Of a DNA stretch of 43,818 nucleotides, positions 9,551 through 17,469 are shown in pieces (the stretch's first letter is position 1; each line of letters starts with the position of its first letter). The stretch is from Candidatus Woesearchaeota archaeon (GTDB lineage: Archaea > Nanobdellota > Nanobdellia > Woesearchaeales > GW2011-AR4), in assembly GCA_016192985.1 (NCBI GenBank), contig JACPTC010000054.1:1-43818 (forward strand), given 5' to 3'. The position numbers and the translations under genes are program-made. Under the pieces are notes generated by a model. It was given only the letters and a program-made list of their open reading frames with translations. It was not told where the DNA came from and ran no database searches.

Positions 9551-9838
9551 TCAAGAAATCACTTTTCTGGCGGTCTTAAGGGCGTGCTCAACATCTTCTT
9601 TTTCCAAATTCAAGTAAACATTATGCTCCTTAAGCAAATCAATAAATTCACTTAGTGTTACGCCTGCAAGCTTTGCTCCTAGACCAAGACTAACCTTTTT
9701 CATTTTGTAAAGCTCAACTGCTTTGTGCTTCTTTCCAGACTCAACCAACTCCCTGACTACTTCAGAGCGTTTTTCTTTCAAAATCTTTCCAAAAAGATTA
9801 ATTGTTTCCAAATCCAAACGTGATGATACAGTTTCCAT
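9551..9838 (-). CDS. UPF0175-family antitoxin
   Basis: 95 aa; KEKRSEVVRELVESGKKHKAVELYKMKKVSLGLGAKLAGVTLSEFIDLLKEH; directly abuts the PIN-like gene. Confidence 0.8.
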   Translation of the reverse strand: METVSSRLDLETINLFGKILKEKRSEVVRELVESGKKHKAVELYKMKKVSLGLGAKLAGVTLSEFIDLLKEHNVYLNLEKEDVEHALKTARKVIS

Positions 9839-10327
9839 TTATTCTACCTCCGATTTAAAATGCTCATAAAGTTTTTCCGAATATCTGCCAATTTTATGCA
9901 AATCCCATAATTTATCCAACGCTTCTTTTTTGGATAACTTTTTCATTTCAAATAACCTTATGACGACAGCCATTGCACAGATAAACGGCACGTTTTCCAG
10001 TTTGCACAGCTTAATAAGTTCTCCATCATCGGTTAATATAGCTTTATGTTTTTTATTATCAAACAGTACATACGCTGCAGCTTCGCCTTCATCAAGCTTA
10101 AAGTCCGTCAATGTCTTATTTACTTGAGTTTTATCAACAGGCAAAACAATAATCTTCTTGAGCTGAATAAATTTTCCAATTAATTTCGCATAATACGAAT
10201 CTTTCTCAAATAGCGCTTCTTTTTTCACCTGAATTGGTACAACAATATTTGGCGATATTTCAATAAACCCCTCTAAGCATCCTATTTTTGCCAATAATAC
10301 AAGCGTCGAGGTGTTTGAAACTAGCAT
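9839..10327 (-). CDS. PIN-like (DUF3368-type) putative toxin
   Basis: 162 aa; VSNTSTLVLLAKIG, DEGEAAAYVLF, AILTDDGELIKLC acidic PIN motifs; upstream partner of UPF0175. Confidence 0.8.
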   Translation of the reverse strand: MLVSNTSTLVLLAKIGCLEGFIEISPNIVVPIQVKKEALFEKDSYYAKLIGKFIQLKKIIVLPVDKTQVNKTLTDFKLDEGEAAAYVLFDNKKHKAILTDDGELIKLCKLENVPFICAMAVVIRLFEMKKLSKKEALDKLWDLHKIGRYSEKLYEHFKSEVE

Positions 10328-10506
10328 TTACATTTGTATACAAACGTAAGTATTTAAGCCTTTCTATTTTCAAAACAAAAAATTTCAATTTACTTCCAAA
10401 TACTTCTTATGCGCGCTTATATATGCTCTAAAAAACCAACTGACAAAAATGATTGATCAATTCAATTGCATATATTCATTTTTTTGGTTAAAATGTAACT
10501 GTAGAA

Positions 10507-10830
10507 CTAATATCCCATTACCCTTGCATTGCAATAGGGACAATTCTTGGGCTTGCCTGTTTCAGAATCTATCTTGAACTTGTATCCGCATGAAGTGCAT
10601 TTATGGGCAATTTTATTTGACTTTTGCTCAATAACGGGCTTGTTAATAACAGGTGCCTTCAAAGCCTGCTTATGGAACACCTCTTCTTGTATCTCTGTAT
10701 GGAGCTTCTTATTTTTTATGCATTCAGGACATATGACCATCTTCTCGTCCAAATCGAGCTTTAAAGAGTAAGAAGGAAATTTATTACCGCACTTTTTGCA
10801 AGGAACCATTACATCATGCACTTTATCCAC
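10507..10830 (-). CDS. Zinc-ribbon protein
   Basis: CKKCGNKFP...CPECIKNK and CTSCGYKFKI...CPYCNARVMGY; start may be GTG at 10830 or an internal ATG. Confidence 0.65.
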   Translation of the reverse strand: MDKVHDVMVPCKKCGNKFPSYSLKLDLDEKMVICPECIKNKKLHTEIQEEVFHKQALKAPVINKPVIEQKSNKIAHKCTSCGYKFKIDSETGKPKNCPYCNARVMGY

Positions 10831-11056
10831 CTTTCATCCTGAATGCATCTGCCATAATTCTTGCTGTGCTACCTTTTGCCATTATTGAACCAGAGCCGCA
10901 ATAAGGGCAAGTGCTGATAACAACGTGCTTTGCCCTTTTAAAATTATACTTACACTCTTTGCAGAAATACTCTTTTACACGAGACTCATCTTTTTTTTGG
11001 GACTTAACTTCTGCCTTTACTTCTTCTTTCTTGATATCGGAGTTTTTTTCGATAAT
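10823..11056 (-). CDS. Second zinc-ribbon protein, absent from the ORF track
   Basis: ...EEVKAEVKSQKKDESRVKEYFCKECKYNFKRAKHVVISTCPYCGSGSIMAKGSTARIMADAFRMKGG*; overlaps the next zinc-ribbon gene; AAAAGGTGAG upstream but no ATG/GTG/TTG in frame. Confidence 0.5.
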   Translation of the reverse strand: MIEKNSDIKKEEVKAEVKSQKKDESRVKEYFCKECKYNFKRAKHVVISTCPYCGSGSIMAKGSTARIMADAFRMKGG

Positions 11057-11164
11057 CTCACCTTTTAAGCAAAATTTCTTTGAATGTTTTTATATTTAAA
11101 TTTTGTGTGGTGGTTTCAAATTTGGAAAAATTTTATAATGTGGGACAATAAACCATGTCAATAC

Positions 11165-11269
11165 ACGGCTGTGATCTAGCGGCTATGATTCGAGCTTCCC
11201 AAGCTTGATACCCGGGTTCAAATTGTGGCAAGCGAGCATGCTTGTCGCATGCAAGTCCCGGCAGCCGTA
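11165..11269 (+). tRNA. tRNA-Gly(CCC) with a 33-nt T-loop intron (11223-11255)
   Basis: Acceptor ACGGCTG/CAGCCGT; anticodon stem CGAGC/GCTTG with loop TTCCCAA; T-stem CCGGG/CCCGG; removing 11223-11255 restores T-loop TTCAAAT and a 72-nt tRNA. Confidence 0.85.
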
Positions 11270-11313
11270 TTTTTTAGAAACTTATTTATACATCAACTTA
11301 AAATGACGTTGTT

Positions 11314-11922
11314 ATGGCATGGGGATTTTTTCATGAGATTGGAAGGAAAATAATTCACATCACAATTCTTATTGTTCTTGCAGCTTATTTTGTTATACAA
11401 AACAGCCTTATGGATGCAGGATACAATGCAGTGCTTGCAAAGCAAGTGGCTTTGCTCTTTCTTGTGGCATTGCTGCTTACATTCTTAGTGCTTGAATATT
11501 TCAGGCTTGAGCTGGGATGGAAAATGCCCTTCTTTTCCCAATTCATAAGGCCAAAGGAGCAAAATAGGATGTATGGTGTGATTTATTTCCTATCAGCGAC
11601 AATAATCTCACTTGCTGTCTTTGACTACAAAATCGCTCTTGCAGCGTTGCTTATGACTACTTTCGGCGACATGGTTGCAGCATTGATAGGCAAAAAATAC
11701 GGAACAACTTTGATTTACCGCAACAAGACATGGGCAGGTTTCTTGGCAGAGCTTGGTACAAACCTGATTGTAGGTTTTATAATACTTGACAGCATTTATG
11801 TAATATTGGGCATGGCTATTGTTGCAACAATTGTAGAAACAATGGTAGACGAGCTTGATGACAATCTGCTTATCCCGATATTTTCCGGATTTGCAGGGCA
11901 GATTATCCTGTTCAGCCTGTGA
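11314..11922 (+). CDS. Dolichol kinase/CTP-dependent DGK-like membrane protein
   Basis: FFHEIGRKIIHITI; TTFGDMVAALIGKKYGTTLIYRNKTWAGFLAELGTNL. Confidence 0.75.
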   Translation: MAWGFFHEIGRKIIHITILIVLAAYFVIQNSLMDAGYNAVLAKQVALLFLVALLLTFLVLEYFRLELGWKMPFFSQFIRPKEQNRMYGVIYFLSATIISLAVFDYKIALAALLMTTFGDMVAALIGKKYGTTLIYRNKTWAGFLAELGTNLIVGFIILDSIYVILGMAIVATIVETMVDELDDNLLIPIFSGFAGQIILFSL

Positions 11923-12442
11923 TTTTTGCAGCCAACTGCTCTTCCTCAATTGGCTCTACCATATTAAACATTGACTTCAAGCCAGTTTTCAAGGAAGACT
12001 CATCACATATTCTTTGATGCGTGTAGGGAAAGACAATCCATTTCTTGTCAAGCCCTGAAAATGGGTTGATAAAAATTATATTAAGGAATTTAAAGCCAGT
12101 CAATCTGTTCCAGTTTTTTAATATAATTTCAAAATTCTCCTTTGAATTCAAAGTTACAATGCTGAAATAGAAATTATTGTTTATTTTTTGAATAAGTGAG
12201 TCAAAATCAATAATATTCGGCGCAATTATAAAATATTGCTCCCTGTCTTTGTATCTAACATACAAATCAAAGCCATCCTTTCCATTTTCAATTTTTTCTA
12301 TTTTTTTAGCAGTAATGTCCTTGTTTTTTATGAAATTGATGGTCCACTCAACCAGGAAAAAATGCAGTTTGTTTTCCATAACCAAATTTTTTGAATGGTT
12401 ATTTATAAAATTAGCGGTTATTTTATTTGGAATTGATGCCAT
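11912..12442 (-). CDS. Hypothetical protein
   Basis: 176-aa ORF between oriented neighbours, overlapping the phosphatase gene by 20 nt. Confidence 0.5.
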   Translation of the reverse strand: MASIPNKITANFINNHSKNLVMENKLHFFLVEWTINFIKNKDITAKKIEKIENGKDGFDLYVRYKDREQYFIIAPNIIDFDSLIQKINNNFYFSIVTLNSKENFEIILKNWNRLTGFKFLNIIFINPFSGLDKKWIVFPYTHQRICDESSLKTGLKSMFNMVEPIEEEQLAAKITG

Positions 12443-13010
12443 TGTTTAATGATTTAAGATAAAAATGTTTACCTACTCTTTCTACTGTCGCACACTTACC
12501 ATAATCAATATAGAAGTTAAAAACCATTTTTAATGGGATACCAAATAAATGAGAAATAATTAACCTTATAACACCATGATGAATAACAAATGCCATATTA
12601 CTATGATTATGTTCCAGAAGTTCTGAGAATTTGTTTATTGCTCTTTCTTTAAGATTGTAAATTGATTCCCCTTCAGGAAAAGTAAAGTCTAATGGGCTTT
12701 CTAAATAAAATTTGGACTCTTTTTTATACTTTTTTGCAATCTCCTTCCAAGAAAGCCCTTCCCATTCTCCAAAAGAAATTTCTCTTAATTCCTTGTATTT
12801 AGAAATTTTTTTGGACATACCCATGTAGGTTCTTTTTAAGTCGCTTGTGATTACAGTACAATTATTTAATTTTTTTATAAACTTGGCTATTTTTTCATTC
12901 TGCTGTTTTCCGCGAACGGATAAGCCAACATCAAGATGGCCAATCCACTTACCTAGATATTTGGATTCAATTTCTCCGTGTCTGAAAAGGTAAATTGTAC
13001 TAGATTTCAT
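12423..13010 (-). CDS. cobC: Histidine phosphatase, probable alpha-ribazole phosphatase
   Basis: IYLFRHGEIESKYLGKWIGHLDVGLSVRGKQQ (RHGE motif), FGEWEGLSWKEI, VIHHGVIR; next to cobS/cobT. Confidence 0.85.
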   Translation of the reverse strand: MKSSTIYLFRHGEIESKYLGKWIGHLDVGLSVRGKQQNEKIAKFIKKLNNCTVITSDLKRTYMGMSKKISKYKELREISFGEWEGLSWKEIAKKYKKESKFYLESPLDFTFPEGESIYNLKERAINKFSELLEHNHSNMAFVIHHGVIRLIISHLFGIPLKMVFNFYIDYGKCATVERVGKHFYLKSLNNGINSK

Positions 13011-13765
13011 ATTAGTATCATAACCAAAAAGTATACTAATAATTCAGTAAGTTGCACAGTTGTTCCACCACAATCACCAGTGACACCATCAATCTTTTTT
13101 TTGTAATAGATTGCTGAAAAGAAAATGACTAATAATGTACTAACAATCAGATATATGCTTTGAGCTGGAAACAACCATATCACAACAGCAAAAGTAAAAA
13201 TTAATGATATTAAAATAGCAAAAAATGGCACTTTATCGAGATTTGCAATAAACGCTTTTCCTATTCCTGCTGACTTTCTAAGATATTTTAAAGATCTAAA
13301 TAATGGAAGCGCTGACCAACGACTGAGTACTAATGCTGCCATAATGCTTTTTGGTATTAGTTCCAATTTTGTTTCGGTTAGAAAAATAAATTTTCCCAGA
13401 ATTAAAAATATCAAAGCAAGGGCACCAAATGTTCCTATTCTGCTATCCTTCATTATTTCTAATATCCTTTTTTTGGAATATCCTCCACCAAAGCCGTCAA
13501 ACGTGTCAGCAACTGCATCTTCGTGCAAAGCTCCTGTTGCAAGTGTAAGAAACACCAATATTATGAAAACTAAAATATTTACGGAAACATGATTGACTAA
13601 GAGTGAATATATACCCCACGCAACTAAACCCAATAGAAATCCCACAACTGGAAAGTATAAAGTAGATTTGGCAATATCTTCATCTTCAAATTTATGATTA
13701 GTTGGTATAGGAATTCTAGTTAAGAGTGTTAATGCCAACACGAATTGCCTGATATGTTTATTCAC
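13007..13765 (-). CDS. cobS: Adenosylcobinamide-GDP ribazoletransferase
   Basis: ALTLLTRIPIP, ALHEDAVADTFDGFGGGYSKKRILEIMKDSRIGTFGALAL, GVTGDCGGTTVQLTEL. Confidence 0.95.
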   Translation of the reverse strand: MNKHIRQFVLALTLLTRIPIPTNHKFEDEDIAKSTLYFPVVGFLLGLVAWGIYSLLVNHVSVNILVFIILVFLTLATGALHEDAVADTFDGFGGGYSKKRILEIMKDSRIGTFGALALIFLILGKFIFLTETKLELIPKSIMAALVLSRWSALPLFRSLKYLRKSAGIGKAFIANLDKVPFFAILISLIFTFAVVIWLFPAQSIYLIVSTLLVIFFSAIYYKKKIDGVTGDCGGTTVQLTELLVYFLVMILI

Positions 13766-14822
13766 GTTTATCTACTCCAGCACTTTCAAATGTGGCCATG
13801 TTGTTGTAAAGATTGATAGCTGATTCAAGTAAAACTACGGCAAGAACACCGCCAGTACCCTCTCCAAGCCCCATATCTAAGTTGAGAATTGGTCTCAGAT
13901 TGAGAAATTGTAAAAGATGACTATGACCTTTCTCTAGTGAGGAATGTGATGGAAAAATAACATCTTTTACCTTAGACGAGAAACATGTGCCAAGCGCAAT
14001 TCCTGTTGTTGATATAAACCCATCAGCAATTAATGGAATTTTGTAATAAGCACAACCAAGAGCAAAACCAGCTATAGCTCCAATCTCAAAGCCACCAACT
14101 TGTGAGAGTATACTTAATGGATCACTTATAACAATTTCTCTTTTTTCTAAAGCTTTCTTTAAGATAATAATTTTGTGTTTCAATTCTTCATCAGATAATC
14201 CAGTACCTTTTCCAGTAACTTCTTCTACAGGCTTTTTACATATTAAAGATGTAATTGCACTTGATGGGGTTGTATTTCCAATTCCCATGTCTCCAGGAAT
14301 TAAGCATTCTACTTTTTCTTCTTTTGCTTGCTTTACCAATTCAATTCCAATAAATATAGATTCAAGTGCTTGCTTCCTAGTCATGGCAGGTTCTAAAAGA
14401 AAGTCTTTAGTTCCTTTTGCTATTTTTCTTTCTATTAGGTTTTGTATATTTATAAAATCATAATTTACCCCTACATCAACTACTTTAACTTCAACATCAA
14501 ATTGTCGTGCCAAAACATTGATAGCTGCTCCACCTCTTAAAAAATTCAAAACCATCTGTGCTGTTACGCTTGATGGATAAGCACTAACATTTTCTTGAGC
14601 AATACCATGGTCGCAAGCAAAAACATAAACTCTCTTTTTATTTATTTTTGGAAAAGCAGTTTTCTGTATAGTCCCTAACTTTTTTACAAAGTCTTCAAGT
14701 AATCCTAAACTTCCTAGCGGTTTTGTTAAGTTGTCCAAACGATTTTGTATAATTTTAGAATAATCATTAAGCGGTGGACTTATAGACTCCACAAAGTTTT
14801 TCAAATCTTTTTCTGTTTCCAT
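13758..14822 (-). CDS. cobT: Nicotinate-nucleotide-dimethylbenzimidazole phosphoribosyltransferase
   Basis: RLDNLTKPLGSLGLLEDFVKKLGTIQ, VFACDHGIAQENVSAYPSSVTAQMVLNFLRGGAAINVLARQ, DMGLGEGTGGVLAV. Confidence 0.95.
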   Translation of the reverse strand: METEKDLKNFVESISPPLNDYSKIIQNRLDNLTKPLGSLGLLEDFVKKLGTIQKTAFPKINKKRVYVFACDHGIAQENVSAYPSSVTAQMVLNFLRGGAAINVLARQFDVEVKVVDVGVNYDFINIQNLIERKIAKGTKDFLLEPAMTRKQALESIFIGIELVKQAKEEKVECLIPGDMGIGNTTPSSAITSLICKKPVEEVTGKGTGLSDEELKHKIIILKKALEKREIVISDPLSILSQVGGFEIGAIAGFALGCAYYKIPLIADGFISTTGIALGTCFSSKVKDVIFPSHSSLEKGHSHLLQFLNLRPILNLDMGLGEGTGGVLAVVLLESAINLYNNMATFESAGVDKRE

Positions 14823-14839
14823 TTCAGGTTAGCAAGTTA

Positions 14840-15194
14840 CTAATAAACGGGAAGTGGTGCATAAGGAACACCAACAGACAATGCAGCAATACTTGCTAAA
14901 ACAACTACTAAACCAGCAAGAGACTGTCGAGGCGTTAGATTAAACCATCCACCTGAAGTGGTTTTACCAATTTGTTTTTTGTCGCTATTTTTATTGTGTG
15001 TTCAAGTCCTCCTTGCGCTTTTTCTTGATCTTTAAGAAGAATTGTTAACGTGTTGAAAGCATCCGAATAAGGTAGCTGAGGACCTCCAAACAGTTTTTGA
15101 TTTGCTTTATTTTCATATTCGCCTTTTAATTGACCATAAAGAGCAGTTATCTGATTTTCTTGTTATTTTGTCCAATCTTAAACCATTTTTCATC
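14840..15194 (-). pseudogene. Frame-disrupted gene upstream of cobT, ending in a TM segment
   Basis: Readable pieces in successive frames: MKNGLRLDKIT / QITALYGQLKGEYENKANQKLFGGPQLPYSDAFNTLTILLKDQEKAQGGLEHTIKIATKNK / TTSGGWFNLTPRQSLAGLVVVLASIAALSVGVPYAPLPVY*. Confidence 0.45.
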
Positions 15195-15246
15195 ACTTGG
15201 ATATCATAACCATCAATTCAGCCAAAAAAATGATCTTGAAATTAGT

Positions 15247-15993
15247 TTAATCGTTTTCTACCCTTGGTGCTAGAATAAATGATAGCATTACCTTGTCAAC
15301 TGTCTTGTACTCAAGCTTTAATGGGTAATCCTTGCTGAATTGTATTAAAACATCATCGCTGATCTTTGAGCCGTTTATCATCTTTTTCAAATATTCAATG
15401 CTGTATTTTGCCTTTATCTTTTCATTGCCGCTTATGTTTACCTTTGTTATGTCATCTTCTTGTATCTCAATCTTTGCCTGGTTTAAGTCGCCTTCTGCCT
15501 GCAAAGTGAACTTCCTTGGCTCTGCAATAAATGAAACTGATTCCCCTACAACATCAACATCAGCAATTGCCTCATTAAGAATGCTTGAAGATGTTTTTAC
15601 TGAAATAGGAAACTTCAAGTCAGGAACTTTTTGGTCTTTCTCCTCAAGTTCAATTATTGGAAGATTGAATGTCCTTGTTGTGCTGCTCTTCAGAGTTACC
15701 TTCAGTCTGTTATCCTCATCCATCTCAAGCGTAAGCATGTCTTTAGCAGAAGCTCTCCTAAGCACCTGCTTCAAGTTTGCCAGATTAATTGCAATTTCCG
15801 TGTCTTTTTTCGTATCATACTCTGTGAAAGTGCTGCTCAGCAATTTGAAAACAACCATTGCAACATTTGCAGGGTCCATTGCAACAAGCTCAATTGCATC
15901 AGGAGTTATCTTAAACCGTGCTTCATTAACTAAATCGGAAATAATGCTTATGCTTTCCTTTAAGTAGCCTGGTTCTGCAAGAGTTAACCTCAT
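15247..15993 (-). CDS. pcn: PCNA sliding clamp
   Basis: MRLTLAEPGYLKESISIISDLVNEARFKITPDAIELVAMDPANVAMVVFKL; C-terminal LEYKTVDKVMLSFILAPRVEND. Confidence 0.95.
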   Translation of the reverse strand: MRLTLAEPGYLKESISIISDLVNEARFKITPDAIELVAMDPANVAMVVFKLLSSTFTEYDTKKDTEIAINLANLKQVLRRASAKDMLTLEMDEDNRLKVTLKSSTTRTFNLPIIELEEKDQKVPDLKFPISVKTSSSILNEAIADVDVVGESVSFIAEPRKFTLQAEGDLNQAKIEIQEDDITKVNISGNEKIKAKYSIEYLKKMINGSKISDDVLIQFSKDYPLKLEYKTVDKVMLSFILAPRVEND

Positions 15994-16059
15994 TTTTACC
16001 CCCACAAAGAAGTTATCTATCCCTATTTATATTTTTTATGGTTTTGAAAAATTTTTGTA

Positions 16060-17388
16060 TTAAAGGACAATTCTTTCCCCATTTTCCATGACATGCACAT
16101 TACTTCCTTTTTTGTAGCCCATCTCAACAGCCAAGTCAGCCAAAGCACCTGTCATTTTAAGCTCGCCATGAGCTGGAATTATGTGTTGCGGCTTCGTAAT
16201 GTTTATCAAGTCCCTTAAATCTTCCCTTGCCGCATGACCGCTTTGGTGTATGTCTTTGAAGACTCTCACATTAAATGCCCTTAGATTTAATTCAAGCCTT
16301 TCCCTGTTTGCAATGTTTGTTGGAGTTGGTATTGTCTTACAAGAAAATATGATGTTGTCCTCGGGCAAAAACTTGAACTTGAGCTCGCCATTCATCATTT
16401 TTGCAAGCACTGATTTTGGCTCGCCTTGATGACCAGTAACTACCATTAGGTATTTGCCCCTGTCCTTTGCAATCTTCTTCAGCTTACTTTTTATCTGGCC
16501 GCTGTACTTCAAAATCTCCACCTTGTTGGTGAATTTTGCAATGCCGGTGCTTTCCGCGGCCCTCACATATTTTGCCATTGAACGCCCCATAAAGACTATC
16601 TTCCTATTCAGTTTTTGTCCAAACTCAACGATAGAATTGAGTCTCGCTATGTGGGAAGAGAATGTTGTGACAACAACATGCTTGTTTCTTGAATTAATGT
16701 CAAGCATCACTTCACGAAGCATCTGCTTTGCCACAGACTCAGAAGGCATTTTTCTTGCGTCAGAGGCATAAGTTGAGTCGCAAATCAATGCAAGTACCTT
16801 TTGCTTGCCAAGCTCCTCGAGCCTTTTGAAGTTTGGTTTCTTGCCAAGAGTAGGAAACATGTCAAACTTGAAATCATTTGCATAAAGGATAACCCCCTCT
16901 TTTGTATGCAATGCAATTATTACCGTATGGGGGGTGGAATGTGTTACATGAATAAACTCGACCTTAACCTTGTTTGACAATTGAAATGAAGAATTGGCTG
17001 ACATGCTTTTTATTTTGCTGTTGATTTTTATCTTGTCTTCTGCAAGAATCCCTTTGAGCACTTCTGATGTGAAAGGAGTGCACATTACAGGAACTTTAAA
17101 GTTGTTTGCAAGATATGGAATTGCGCCTAAGTGGTCAAGGTGAGCATGAGTTGGAAGTATCATTCTTACTTTGCTTTTCCAATCGTCAATAACAGAAACG
17201 TTTGGCACAGCCCCTGCTTGCATCAATTCTTTTGGCTCAACAACAATAATATCCTCATCTTCTGTGTATCTTATGTAATTCTCGAGATGAATTCCCATGT
17301 CAAGAATATATACCTCGTCATCAACCTTTACTGCTGTTGAATTTTTGCCAACCTCATTGTAGCCTCCGATAGTGCAAATTTCTGCCAT
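16060..17388 (-). CDS. RNase J-type metallo-beta-lactamase/beta-CASP ribonuclease
   Basis: Starts MAEICTIGGYNEVGKNSTAVKV; LPTHAHLDHLGAIPYL; ANDFKFD; C-terminal PAHGELKMTGALADLA. Confidence 0.93.
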   Translation of the reverse strand: MAEICTIGGYNEVGKNSTAVKVDDEVYILDMGIHLENYIRYTEDEDIIVVEPKELMQAGAVPNVSVIDDWKSKVRMILPTHAHLDHLGAIPYLANNFKVPVMCTPFTSEVLKGILAEDKIKINSKIKSMSANSSFQLSNKVKVEFIHVTHSTPHTVIIALHTKEGVILYANDFKFDMFPTLGKKPNFKRLEELGKQKVLALICDSTYASDARKMPSESVAKQMLREVMLDINSRNKHVVVTTFSSHIARLNSIVEFGQKLNRKIVFMGRSMAKYVRAAESTGIAKFTNKVEILKYSGQIKSKLKKIAKDRGKYLMVVTGHQGEPKSVLAKMMNGELKFKFLPEDNIIFSCKTIPTPTNIANRERLELNLRAFNVRVFKDIHQSGHAAREDLRDLINITKPQHIIPAHGELKMTGALADLAVEMGYKKGSNVHVMENGERIVL

Positions 17389-17469
17389 TGTAAAAAAGAT
17401 AAGACTATGGTTTAAAAAGGTTATTAAAAATAGGCAATGCAAAACCATTAAAAACCCGAAAACAAATCC

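Noticed and set aside
15332-15967. 211-aa plus-strand ORF antisense to PCNA
   Set aside because: Antisense shadow of PCNA with no recognisable motifs.
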